From positions 1,736,001 through 1,800,000 of the forward strand of contig NZ_CP172056.1 of the NCBI RefSeq assembly GCF_049860565.1: DNA of 64,000 nt, written 5' to 3'. Position numbers and translations under genes: made by a program. The notes under the pieces are model-generated. The model worked only from the letters and a program-made list of their open reading frames with translations, was not told the origin of the DNA and did not search any database. The first letter of the stretch is position 1; each line of letters opens with the position of its first letter. The stretch is from Desulfitobacterium_A nosdiversum. Its GTDB lineage: Bacteria; Bacillota; Desulfitobacteriia; Desulfitobacteriales; Desulfitobacteriaceae. This document shows, in pieces, positions 41,358-49,350 of this stretch.

Positions 41358-42557
41358 GTGAACATTCTAGTTATTAACTGTGGAAGTTCGTCTCTGAAGT
41401 ACCAGCTTCTGGACATGGAAACCAAAAATCCTGTGGCTAAAGGTCTCGTTGAACGGATCGGCATGGTTGGATCTGTGCTGACGCATCGCCCGGCAAATGG
41501 AGAAAAAGAAATCATTACTGCTGAAATTCCGAATCATGATGTTGCTATTCAAATGGTATTAGACGCTTTAGTAAACTCTGAATACGGAGTTGTTAAAGAT
41601 CTTTCAGAAATCGGAGCTGTTGGCCATCGTGTCGTTCATGGCGGAGAAAAATTCGCTTCTTCCGTACTTGTTACAGATGAAGTTGTTAAAGGTATTGAAG
41701 ATTGCATTGAACTTGCTCCTCTTCATAATCCTCCGAATGTTGCCGGAATTAAAGCTTGCCAAAAGTTAATGCCCGGAGTTCCTGAAGTGGTCGTATTTGA
41801 CACAGCGTTCCATCAGACAATGCCTGCGCATGCTTACCTTTACGGAATTCCTTATGAACTTTACGAAAAATATAAAATCAGAAAATACGGTTTCCATGGA
41901 ACTTCGCATAAATATGTCAGCCAACGTGCTGCGGCCATGCTGAATCGTCCTATTGAAGATTTAAAACTGATCAGCTGCCATCTGGGAAATGGTTCTTCAA
42001 TTGCTGCAATTAAAGGCGGAGAATCCATTGAAACATCAATGGGCTTCACTCCTTTAGAGGGCTTAACCATGGGAACTCGCTGCGGCGATTTAGACCCATC
42101 GATTGTTTCCTTCATCATGCGGAAGGAAAATCTCACGACGGATGGCGTTGACAATTTCATGAATAAACAGTGCGGTGTTCTTGGATTATCCGGCGTCAGC
42201 AGTGATTTCCGTGATATTGAAGGTGCTGCAGACGAAGGCAATAAGAGAGCTCAATTAGCACTTGATGTTTTCGCTCATGACGTTAAAAAATATATCGGTT
42301 CCTATGCTGCTGTTTTAGACGGCGCTGATGCGATTATCTTTACAGCAGGATTAGGTGAAAATTCAGCAAGCATGCGTGAAAACATTGTTAAAGGACTGAG
42401 TTATCTCGGCGCTGAAATCGATCCTGAAAAGAATAAAGTTCGCGGCGAAGAAATCGATATAGCTACAGCAGATTCTAACTGCCGCGTACTCGTGATTCCG
42501 ACGAATGAAGAATTGATGATCGCTATGGAAACGTATGACATCGTAAATCAGGGTTAA
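41358..42557 (+). CDS. ackA: Acetate kinase
   Basis: The 399-residue enzyme interconverts acetyl phosphate and acetate with ADP/ATP. It has NILVINCGSSSLKYQL at the start, then HRVVHGGE (about 88-95), FDTAFHQTMP, HGTSHKYV and GENSASMRE. The GTG at 41358 follows AGGAGG by seven bases; a longer ATG frame runs through the AT-rich leader and is rejected. pta is not adjacent. The gene leads into yceD, rpmF and the fatty acid genes, an order common in clostridia. Confidence 0.97.
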   Translation: MNILVINCGSSSLKYQLLDMETKNPVAKGLVERIGMVGSVLTHRPANGEKEIITAEIPNHDVAIQMVLDALVNSEYGVVKDLSEIGAVGHRVVHGGEKFASSVLVTDEVVKGIEDCIELAPLHNPPNVAGIKACQKLMPGVPEVVVFDTAFHQTMPAHAYLYGIPYELYEKYKIRKYGFHGTSHKYVSQRAAAMLNRPIEDLKLISCHLGNGSSIAAIKGGESIETSMGFTPLEGLTMGTRCGDLDPSIVSFIMRKENLTTDGVDNFMNKQCGVLGLSGVSSDFRDIEGAADEGNKRAQLALDVFAHDVKKYIGSYAAVLDGADAIIFTAGLGENSASMRENIVKGLSYLGAEIDPEKNKVRGEEIDIATADSNCRVLVIPTNEELMIAMETYDIVNQG

Positions 42558-42622
42558 GGAGTTTTCCTTGACAAAGAAAAATGTGCCAACTATAATAATG
42601 GTTGTGTATTGGAGTGATCAGA

Positions 42623-43132
42623 GTGAAAGTTAATGTCGCTCAAGTTCGCCGTAATGAGAATGGAACAGCTCACTTCGATTTAGAAGAGGACTTTTCCGCT
42701 TTTGAATCGCAGCTTGAAGGGGTGTCTTTTGCAGCTCCTGTACGCGTTCACCTACAGGTGTCCAACCTAGGGAAATCCTTAATGGTTTTAGGGCAAATTC
42801 AAACGAAATTCAAAGTCATGTGCGGCCGCTGTTTAGAAGACTTCATTTATCCTGTTAATTTAAACTTTGAGGATGAATGGGTATTTAGCGGTCAAGCTGC
42901 TGAAGAGCGGGATGAAATTGCTTTCGTCTTTGAAAAAGATGAAGTGGAGATCAGTGAACGGATTTTCGAACAGATTGTGTTGGCTCTACCGATGAGGTTT
43001 ATCTGTTCTCCTGAGTGTCAGGGCCTTTGCCCTGTCTGCGGGGTTAATCGAAATCACATCGCTTGCGGATGTAACACTGAACAGATTGATCCGCGTTTGG
43101 CAGCATTGGCTCAGTGGTCAAAGAGAGATTGA
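42623..43132 (+). CDS. yceD: YceD/DUF177 family protein
   Basis: The 169-residue protein belongs to the YceD (DUF177) family, which is needed for normal 23S rRNA accumulation and is almost always next to rpmF. Cysteines in CGRCLEDF (about 65) and in CSPECQGLCPVCGVN and CGC near the C-terminus probably bind zinc. The GTG at 42623 follows TTGGAGTGATCAGA. It is 30 bp upstream of rpmF. Confidence 0.9.
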   Translation: MKVNVAQVRRNENGTAHFDLEEDFSAFESQLEGVSFAAPVRVHLQVSNLGKSLMVLGQIQTKFKVMCGRCLEDFIYPVNLNFEDEWVFSGQAAEERDEIAFVFEKDEVEISERIFEQIVLALPMRFICSPECQGLCPVCGVNRNHIACGCNTEQIDPRLAALAQWSKRD

Positions 43133-43162
43133 TTCATTAGGAGTTTAAAGGGGGTGTAATTA

Positions 43163-43342
43163 ATGGGTGTCGGTCAACATCGCCAATCCAAATCAAGAGT
43201 ACGTAAGCGTCGGGCTATGTGGAAGTTAACTGCACCAAACCACATCGAATGCCCCCAATGCCATAAACCGAAATTAGCACATCATGTTTGCCCTAACTGC
43301 GGTTACTACAAGGGAAAAGAAGTTATCTCCATGGGAGAATAA
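43163..43342 (+). CDS. rpmF: 50S ribosomal protein L32
   Basis: The 59-residue protein begins MGVGQHRQSKSRVRKRRA and has a zinc ribbon (CPQC and CPNC). It is a large-subunit ribosomal protein of the zinc-binding C+ type. AAAGGGGGTG lies seven bases before the ATG. The yceD-rpmF pair and the strong terminator that follows show that it ends the ackA-side transcript before the fatty acid operon. Confidence 0.97.
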   Translation: MGVGQHRQSKSRVRKRRAMWKLTAPNHIECPQCHKPKLAHHVCPNCGYYKGKEVISMGE

Positions 43343-43352
43343 ATTCTGTATG

Positions 43353-43381
43353 AAAGAGTCCTTTATGAGGACTCTTTTTTA
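43353..43381 (+). terminator. Terminator after rpmF
   Basis: AAAGAGTCCT pairs with AGGACTCTTT around a five-base loop and is followed by TTTTATTTTG. Confidence 0.92.
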
Positions 43382-43446
43382 TTTTGCTTTCGATCTGAAA
43401 CAAAATAGGGTTTGTATTTTTATATCTGTTTCGACAGGTTCTTAAG

Positions 43447-43475
43447 TTGAAAAGCAGGTACAGGTACGTTATAAT
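43447..43475 (+). promoter_or_regulatory. Sigma-A promoter of the fapR-plsX-fab operon
   Basis: TTGAAA (43447-43452) and a perfect TATAAT (43470-43475) are separated by 17 bp. Confidence 0.88.
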
Positions 43476-43492
43476 TAGTACCAGGTCATAAA
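43474..43492 (+). promoter_or_regulatory. FapR operator
   Basis: ATTAGTACCAGGTCATAAA matches the left half of the Bacillus FapR site (TTAGTACC, then a diverged repeat) and lies over the -10 box and transcription start. FapR bound here would block the operon until malonyl-CoA or malonyl-ACP releases it. The right half is imperfect. Confidence 0.78.
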
Positions 43493-43512
43493 ATTATAGA
43501 AACGGTGATAAC

Positions 43513-44082
43513 ATGACTCGTCATCATAGACAAGAGAGGCATCAAGCTCTTTGCGAAGAAATTGAAAAAAATCCGTTTTTAACCGATGAAGAACTGGCTA
43601 AGCATTTTGGAGTGAGCGTATCTACAATACGGCTCGATCGAACAAATCTTGGAATTCCTGAACTTCGGGAACGTACTCGGGTTGTCGCCCATGAAGCGTA
43701 TGATACCCTAAAATCTCTTGGAGAACAGGAAATAATCGGTCTTCTTACGGAACTCAATGTTGGAGACTCGGGCCGCTCTCAGTTGTTGATTGAGGATACG
43801 ATGGTTCTTAGCAAGGCTAAAGTAGCCCGAGGGCACCACTTGTTTGCTCAAGCAAATTCTTTAGCAATTGCCTTGGTTGATGCCGAGATAGCGGTTACAG
43901 GAAGTGTTGATCTCAAATTCCTTCGCCCGGCCCATTTTGGTGAAACGGTCATAGCCGAGGGAAAAGTTGTAAAGCGTAAGAAAAATAAATATTGGGTGGA
44001 TATTACGGCCCATGTCAACCAGGAGAAAGTTTTAATCGGACACTGGGTGGTTTTTGCCTTTGATACAGAGATTACCTTATAG
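43513..44082 (+). CDS. fapR: Fatty acid biosynthesis repressor FapR
   Basis: The 189-residue protein has an N-terminal helix-turn-helix (about 20-50: LTDEELAKHFGVSVSTIRLD) and a C-terminal hotdog domain (about 75-185) that binds malonyl-CoA. It represses lipid synthesis genes when malonyl-CoA is low. It is first in the operon, with a FapR-like operator over its own promoter. The ribosome site (ACGGTGATAAC) is weak, which fits low expression of a repressor. plsX follows 16 bp later. Confidence 0.94.
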   Translation: MTRHHRQERHQALCEEIEKNPFLTDEELAKHFGVSVSTIRLDRTNLGIPELRERTRVVAHEAYDTLKSLGEQEIIGLLTELNVGDSGRSQLLIEDTMVLSKAKVARGHHLFAQANSLAIALVDAEIAVTGSVDLKFLRPAHFGETVIAEGKVVKRKKNKYWVDITAHVNQEKVLIGHWVVFAFDTEITL

Positions 44083-44098
44083 TTTGGAGGGGAAATGG

Positions 44099-45103
44099 AT
44101 GAGAATTGCGATTGACGCAATGGGAGGAGATTATGCACCTGATGAAATTGTTAAAGGTGCTTTGCAGGCGGCGCAAACCTATCAGGATACAGAAATTATC
44201 TTAGTTGGTCAGCCCGAGCGAATCACAGAAATACTGGGTGGCTCTGAGCAGCCGAAAAATATATCAATGCAACCGGCAAGTGAGATCGTCAGCATGGAGG
44301 AGCATCCTGCCAACGCTGTACGGAAGAAAAAAGATTCGTCGATTGTTGTTGCAACTCAAATGGTGAAAAAAGGAGATGCTGATGCAGTCGTAAGTGCAGG
44401 AAGTACGGGTGCGCAAATGGCGGCAGCCTTGCTGGGATTGGGCCGAATTAAAGGGATCGAACGTCCTGCCATTGTAACGGTGATGCCGACTTTAGAGGGG
44501 GGCAAACTTATCCTCGATGTTGGGGCAAATCCAGATGCCAAACCCGAACATTTAGTTCAATATGCAATGATGGGAAGTATCTATGCGGAGAAGATCTTAG
44601 GACTGAAAAATCCGCGAGTTGCTTTGCTGAATATTGGCAGTGAAGAAACCAAGGGTAATGAATTGGCGCAAAAAACCTACCCTCTTTTAAAACAAATTCC
44701 AATCCATTTTACCGGAAATATCGAAGGGCGCGATATTCCTTTTGGGCGGGCCGATGTTATTGTTTGTGAAGGATTTGTCGGCAATGTTCTGCTTAAAACA
44801 TCAGAAGGGCTGGCAGGAGCTTTATTTCAATTGATTAAGGAGAAGATCACATCGACAACCGCCCGTAAATTAGGAGCGCTTGTGATTAAGCCCGGCTTGA
44901 AGGAAATCGCTCAAATGATGGATTATGCAGAATATGGCGGAGCGCCTTTACTCGGCGTTAATGGAATCAGTGTGATTTGCCATGGAAGCTCGAAACAAAA
45001 GGCGATTTTTAACGCGGTTAGAGTCGCAAGAGAATGCGTCGAGAGTCAATTTATTGAAGAAATCCGCAGAGAATTGCCTCGTTTCCAAATAGTCCAGAAC
45101 TAA
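44099..45103 (+). CDS. plsX: Phosphate acyltransferase PlsX
   Basis: The 334-residue enzyme makes acyl-phosphate from acyl-ACP, the first step of phospholipid synthesis in this system. It begins MRIAIDAMGGDYAPDEIV and has SAGSTGAQMAAAL (about 98) and GVNGISVICHG (about 297). The ATG at 44099 follows GGAGGGGAAATGG; a longer frame into fapR is rejected. Acyl-phosphate is also the product of the FakA-type kinase at 30683. Confidence 0.96.
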   Translation: MRIAIDAMGGDYAPDEIVKGALQAAQTYQDTEIILVGQPERITEILGGSEQPKNISMQPASEIVSMEEHPANAVRKKKDSSIVVATQMVKKGDADAVVSAGSTGAQMAAALLGLGRIKGIERPAIVTVMPTLEGGKLILDVGANPDAKPEHLVQYAMMGSIYAEKILGLKNPRVALLNIGSEETKGNELAQKTYPLLKQIPIHFTGNIEGRDIPFGRADVIVCEGFVGNVLLKTSEGLAGALFQLIKEKITSTTARKLGALVIKPGLKEIAQMMDYAEYGGAPLLGVNGISVICHGSSKQKAIFNAVRVARECVESQFIEEIRRELPRFQIVQN

Positions 45104-45139
45104 ATGCGAGAATAATCCGTAATGAAAGAGGGAGCAAAA

Positions 45140-46135
45140 ATGTTACACCATGTAGGAATTGTTGGAACGGGTTCATATGTGCCTGAAAAGGTTTTAACCA
45201 ATGCCGATTTGGAGAAGATTGTAGATACAAATAATGAGTGGATTGTCAGCCGGACGGGAATTAAGGAACGACATATTGCCGAGCCTGAGACACCTGTATC
45301 CGAACTCTGCCGCAAGGCTGCGCAAAAAGCCTTAGAAGACGCAAACGTAGCTCCCGAGGAAGTGGAGCTTATTATCGTTTGTACGGTTACGCCGGATTAC
45401 GCTTTCCCGGCAACAGCAGGTTTAGTTGCGGATATGATTGGAGCAAAACATGCTGCAGGATTTGATCTCTCGGCAGGATGTTCCGGCTTTCTTTACGGGA
45501 TGACAACAGCGGCACAGTTTATTGCAACCGGAGTTTATAAAACGGCGTTGGTCATTGGCGCAGAAACTTTAAGCAAATTGATCAATTGGGAAGATCGGTC
45601 GACCTGCGTTCTATTCGGGGATGGTGCTGGAGCGGCGGTTCTCCAGCCTGTTGAAGAAGGATATGGTTTCTTAGGTTACGACTTAGGCGCAGATGGCTCC
45701 GGCGGTCACCTTTTAACTTGCTTAGGAGGAGGTTCTAAAAATCCGGCAAGTCTTGAAACGGTTCAGAATAAATTGCACACCATCCGCATGGCAGGAAGCG
45801 AAGTCTTTAAATTTGCCGTACGGATTATGGGAGAGGCGTCCTTCAAAGCTCTGGACAGAGCGGGATTGAAAAAGGAAGATATCGATTTCTTTGTACCCCA
45901 CCAAGCAAATGTACGGATTATTGATTCAGCTGTAAAACGGTTAGGGGTTGACCCTGAAAAGGTGATCATAAACCTTGATCGTTATGGCAATACATCCTCT
46001 GCATCAATCCCGCTGGCCTTGGATGAAGCGTCTCGAAGCGGAAAGATAAATTACGGAGATAATGTGTTAATGGTCGGCTTTGGAGCGGGATTGACTTGGG
46101 GTGCAGCAGTGCTTAAATGGGCTAAACGTAAATAA
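45140..46135 (+). CDS. fabH: 3-oxoacyl-ACP synthase III (FabH)
   Basis: The 331-residue condensing enzyme starts fatty acid synthesis from acyl-CoA and malonyl-ACP. The nucleophile is in DLSAGCSGFLYG (about 112), with the catalytic His in FVPHQANVRI (about 250) and Asn in DRYGNTSSAS (about 280). The ATG at 45140 follows AGAGGGAGCAAAA; an earlier ATG lacks a site. It lies between plsX and fabK in the FapR operon. Confidence 0.96.
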   Translation: MLHHVGIVGTGSYVPEKVLTNADLEKIVDTNNEWIVSRTGIKERHIAEPETPVSELCRKAAQKALEDANVAPEEVELIIVCTVTPDYAFPATAGLVADMIGAKHAAGFDLSAGCSGFLYGMTTAAQFIATGVYKTALVIGAETLSKLINWEDRSTCVLFGDGAGAAVLQPVEEGYGFLGYDLGADGSGGHLLTCLGGGSKNPASLETVQNKLHTIRMAGSEVFKFAVRIMGEASFKALDRAGLKKEDIDFFVPHQANVRIIDSAVKRLGVDPEKVIINLDRYGNTSSASIPLALDEASRSGKINYGDNVLMVGFGAGLTWGAAVLKWAKRK

Positions 46136-46189
46136 CATAGAATAAATTTTAGGCGAGAATTAGAAAAGGTTGGGAAAGGGTGCGCAACT

Positions 46190-47137
46190 ATGATCAAAAG
46201 CAGAATCTGTGATTTACTCAATATTGAATACCCCATTCTTCAAGGGGGGATGGCCTGGGTCGCAACAGGCGAACTGGCAGCAGCAGTATCTGAGGCCGGG
46301 GGGCTTGGAATTATTGGTTCAGGTCAAGCTCCTGCAGATTGGGTCAAAAGTGAAATTCAAAAGGTTAAAGCTAGAACATCGAAACCTTTTGGCGTTAATG
46401 TTATGCTGATGTCCCCTTTCCTTGAAGACGTAATGCAGGTTATCCTGGATGAAAGAGTACCGGTCATTACAACAGGTGCGGGGAACCCTGGGAAATATGT
46501 GCCGGCTTTAAAAGAAATCGGAACTAAGGTTATTCCTGTTGTTGCTTCAGTTGCTCTGGCCAAACGCCTGGAAAGAGCAGGTGTAGATGCGCTGATTGCC
46601 GAGGGAATGGAATCGGGCGGGCATATTGGTGAAACGAGTACATTTCCTCTTGTACCCCAAGTCGTTGATGCGGTCGATATTCCAGTCATCGCCGCAGGTG
46701 GAATTGTGGATGGGAGAGGATTCTTAGCAGCACTTTCCCTTGGTGCCGAAGGGGTTCAAATGGGAACCCGCTTTATGTGTGCTGAGGAATGTGTGATTTC
46801 CCCCAAAGTGAAGGCCGTCATTCTTAAGGCAAAGGATCGCGATACCGCAATAACAGGAAGATCAACAGGACATCCTGTTCGGTGTATCGATAATCGGTTT
46901 ACTCGCGAATTTGCTCAAATGGAGAAGGATGGAGTTCCTGTAGCCGAGCTTGAAAAGCTGGGGGCGGGAAGGCTTCGTATGGCCATGGTCGAAGGAGATA
47001 TTGAGAACGGTTCCGTGATGTCCGGACAAGTGGCAGGCGCTGTTACACGGATCGAACCGGCAGCTGCGATTGTTCAGGATGTTATGGAAGGGGCAAAACG
47101 AGAGATCCAAAAATTGAATGAACGTTTTACGTTTTAA
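46190..47137 (+). CDS. fabK: Enoyl-ACP reductase II, FMN-dependent (FabK)
   Basis: The 315-residue TIM-barrel flavoprotein is of the FabK/nitronate monooxygenase family. It begins with a region ending in YPILQGGMAWVATGELAAAV and has the FMN-binding GMESGGHIG (about 142) and VQMGTRFM (about 190). FabK reduces enoyl-ACP in place of FabI, which is absent here. AAAGGGTG precedes the ATG. Its position between fabH and fabD is that of FabK in streptococci and clostridia. A second FabK-like gene lies 3 kb downstream. Confidence 0.93.
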   Translation: MIKSRICDLLNIEYPILQGGMAWVATGELAAAVSEAGGLGIIGSGQAPADWVKSEIQKVKARTSKPFGVNVMLMSPFLEDVMQVILDERVPVITTGAGNPGKYVPALKEIGTKVIPVVASVALAKRLERAGVDALIAEGMESGGHIGETSTFPLVPQVVDAVDIPVIAAGGIVDGRGFLAALSLGAEGVQMGTRFMCAEECVISPKVKAVILKAKDRDTAITGRSTGHPVRCIDNRFTREFAQMEKDGVPVAELEKLGAGRLRMAMVEGDIENGSVMSGQVAGAVTRIEPAAAIVQDVMEGAKREIQKLNERFTF

Positions 47138-47151
47138 GAAGGAGATTGAAG

Positions 47152-48093
47152 ATGGGAAAACTGGCATTTCTTTTTCCAGGTCAAGGTTCCCAAGCAGTAG
47201 GAATGGGTCAGGAACTTTTTGCCCTTCCTGAAGGAAAAGAGGTTCTTGCAAAAGGCCGCAGTGTATTAGGAGATGAATGGTCTCGAGTCATGTTTGAGGG
47301 TCCGGAAGAGGAATTGCGTCAAACCAAAAATACTCAACCCGCATTACTCATGGTTAGTGCGGCAGCTTGGAAGGCCGTTCAAAACGCAGGAATTCAATCG
47401 GACTATGTAGCAGGACACAGCTTGGGAGAATATTCAGCCCACCTCGCAGCGGGGAGTTTAACTCTTGGCGAAGCGCTTAAGGTGGTTCGGTATCGCGGAG
47501 AATTGATGCAGGCCGCAATGTCCCCCGGAAAAGGCAGCATGGCGGCAATCCTCGGGCTGGATGCTTCCAAAGTGGGAGAAGCATGTCGAGAGGCTTGTGA
47601 TAATTCAGAATGGGTAGGACCAGCTAATTATAATTCTCCTGGACAAATTGTCATTTCCGGAGAAACTTCTGCAGTACAGAGGGCAGCAGAGAAGGCAAAG
47701 GCGTTAGGAGCCAAAAGAGCAATCATGCTGGCAGTCAGCGGTGCTTTTCATTCACCTTATATGGAAATTGTCGGAGAAAAACTCAAACCTGTATTGGAAA
47801 GCGTCTCATGGAAAACTCCCAATTGCCCTGTTATAGCCAATATCGATGCACGCGAAATTCAAGATGCGGACTTAATTCCAGGAAGCCTTGTTAAACAAGT
47901 CAGCGCTCCCGTACTTTGGGAACAATCGATTCGTTACCTGCAGGAGCAAGGTGTAGATACCTTTATTGAGCTGGGTTCCGGCAAAGTCTTAACCGGGTTG
48001 GTTAAAAAAATTGTACCTGGGGCAACCCTTCTTAATGTTGAGAATAGCGAGAGTTTAGAAAAGTCACTTGCATATTTAAAGGAGAGTCGATAA
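47152..48093 (+). CDS. fabD: Malonyl-CoA:ACP transacylase FabD
   Basis: The 313-residue enzyme moves malonyl groups from CoA to ACP. It has FLFPGQGSQAVGMGQE at the start, the serine nucleophile in GHSLGEYSA (about 90) and the catalytic His in VSGAFHSPYM (about 200). The ATG at 47152 follows AAGGAGATTGAAG; an in-frame TTG two codons earlier is an alternative. Confidence 0.96.
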   Translation: MGKLAFLFPGQGSQAVGMGQELFALPEGKEVLAKGRSVLGDEWSRVMFEGPEEELRQTKNTQPALLMVSAAAWKAVQNAGIQSDYVAGHSLGEYSAHLAAGSLTLGEALKVVRYRGELMQAAMSPGKGSMAAILGLDASKVGEACREACDNSEWVGPANYNSPGQIVISGETSAVQRAAEKAKALGAKRAIMLAVSGAFHSPYMEIVGEKLKPVLESVSWKTPNCPVIANIDAREIQDADLIPGSLVKQVSAPVLWEQSIRYLQEQGVDTFIELGSGKVLTGLVKKIVPGATLLNVENSESLEKSLAYLKESR

Positions 48094-48094
48094 A

Positions 48095-48838
48095 ATGTTT
48101 CTGAAAAACAGAGTGGCAGTTGTGACAGGTGCAGGGCGTGGAATTGGTCGAGCGATAGCTCTGGAGCTCGCACGTGCTGGAGCTCAAGTCGTTGTCAACT
48201 TTGCAGGTCATGCCGATCAGGCAGAAAAGACAGTAAACATGATTCGCGATTTGGGAGGAGAAGCGATAGCCGCCCAAGCGGATGTCAGCCAGGCCGAAGA
48301 TGTGGAGCGCTTGATTAAAACAGCGGTAGATACCTTTGGAAAAGTGGATATCCTCGTGAATAATGCTGGAATAGCCCGGGATAATTTGCTTTTGCGGATG
48401 AAAGAGACAGAATGGGATGCAGTGCTTAATACGAATCTTAAGGGCGTATTCCTCTGCAGCAAAGCAGTAAGCAAGGGAATGATGAAGCAACGTTCTGGCG
48501 CAATCGTTAATATTTCGTCTGTAGTAGGTGTTACGGGTAATGCCGGGCAGGCCAATTATGCGGCGGCAAAGGCTGGAATAATTGGCTTTAGCAAGTCTAT
48601 GGCTAAGGAGCTCGCCCCGCGTGGAATCCGTGTCAATGTTGTCGCTCCAGGGTATATTTCTACGGATATGACGGAAAGCTTATCTGAGGAAGTAAAGCTG
48701 CAGATTCAGCAAGGAATACCTCTTGGCCGTGTCGGATCGCCGGAAGAAATTGCTCAAGCTGTTTTATTCTTAGTGTCACCGGCTTCGTCCTATATTACAG
48801 GGCAAGTTCTTTCGGTTAACGGCGGAATGGCAATGTAA
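48095..48838 (+). CDS. fabG: 3-oxoacyl-ACP reductase FabG
   Basis: The 247-residue short-chain dehydrogenase has the NADPH motif TGAGRGIGRAIA (about 10-21), NNAG (about 87) and the catalytic Ser, Tyr and Lys in the YAAAKAGIIGF region (about 152). It reduces 3-ketoacyl-ACP. It starts one base after fabD. The ATG follows GGAGAGTCGATAAA. Confidence 0.96.
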   Translation: MFLKNRVAVVTGAGRGIGRAIALELARAGAQVVVNFAGHADQAEKTVNMIRDLGGEAIAAQADVSQAEDVERLIKTAVDTFGKVDILVNNAGIARDNLLLRMKETEWDAVLNTNLKGVFLCSKAVSKGMMKQRSGAIVNISSVVGVTGNAGQANYAAAKAGIIGFSKSMAKELAPRGIRVNVVAPGYISTDMTESLSEEVKLQIQQGIPLGRVGSPEEIAQAVLFLVSPASSYITGQVLSVNGGMAM

Positions 48839-48947
48839 AGTTCTGATTTTTGCTTTCAGAAGGAAGCAAGAATCCGTTATAAGATATCGGGAGTAGAGTC
48901 AGGTTCTCTGGAGAACAGGATTCTGTGAGAGGAGGTGAACAGGCAAC

Positions 48948-49175
48948 ATGGGTGTTTTTGAAAAGGTAAAATCCATCGTCGTGGATCAACTTGGGGTGGA
49001 TGAGGAAGAAATTTCTCTCGAGACCTCCTTCACAGAGTTAAATGCGGATTCTTTGGATATTGTAGAACTTATTATGGCTCTTGAAGAAGAATTTGATCTG
49101 GATATTCCTGACGAGGATGCAGAAAAAATTCGTACTGTAGGTGATGCAGTAAACTACATTAAGGAAAACCAATAA
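48948..49175 (+). CDS. acpP: Acyl carrier protein
   Basis: The 75-residue acidic protein carries the phosphopantetheine serine in NADSLDIVEL (about residue 35). It is the carrier of growing acyl chains. GAGGAGGTGAACAGGCAAC precedes the ATG. The 109-bp gap from fabG contains a short GTTCTC/GAGAAC stem. A strong hairpin follows the gene, so acpP may be the end of one abundant transcript. Confidence 0.97.
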   Translation: MGVFEKVKSIVVDQLGVDEEEISLETSFTELNADSLDIVELIMALEEEFDLDIPDEDAEKIRTVGDAVNYIKENQ

Positions 49176-49187
49176 GTCATAGTGCAG

Positions 49188-49222
49188 AGAAGGTCCCGTA
49201 GTGCGCTGCGGGACCTTTCTTC
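49188..49222 (+). terminator. Hairpin after acpP
   Basis: AAGGTCCCG pairs with CGGGACCTT around a ten-base loop, followed by TCTTCCC. The weak T run suggests partial termination, which would raise acpP mRNA relative to the downstream genes. Confidence 0.7.
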
Positions 49223-49286
49223 CCTATGATGAATGGAGTAAGTTCGGCAGGTTTCTTAAAGAGATTATCCCTGATTAGAAAAGGGT

Positions 49287-49300
49287 TTGAATATATTCAA
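49287..49300. promoter_or_regulatory. 14-bp palindrome before the second FabK-like gene
   Basis: TTGAATATATTCAA is a perfect palindrome in the 175-bp gap after acpP. It could be an operator for transcription that starts at the second FabK-like gene. Its binder is unknown. Confidence 0.5.
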
Positions 49301-49350
49301 CTCAAGAAATGAATTGTGGCTTAATTTGAAGTTTGATGGGAGGATAAACG

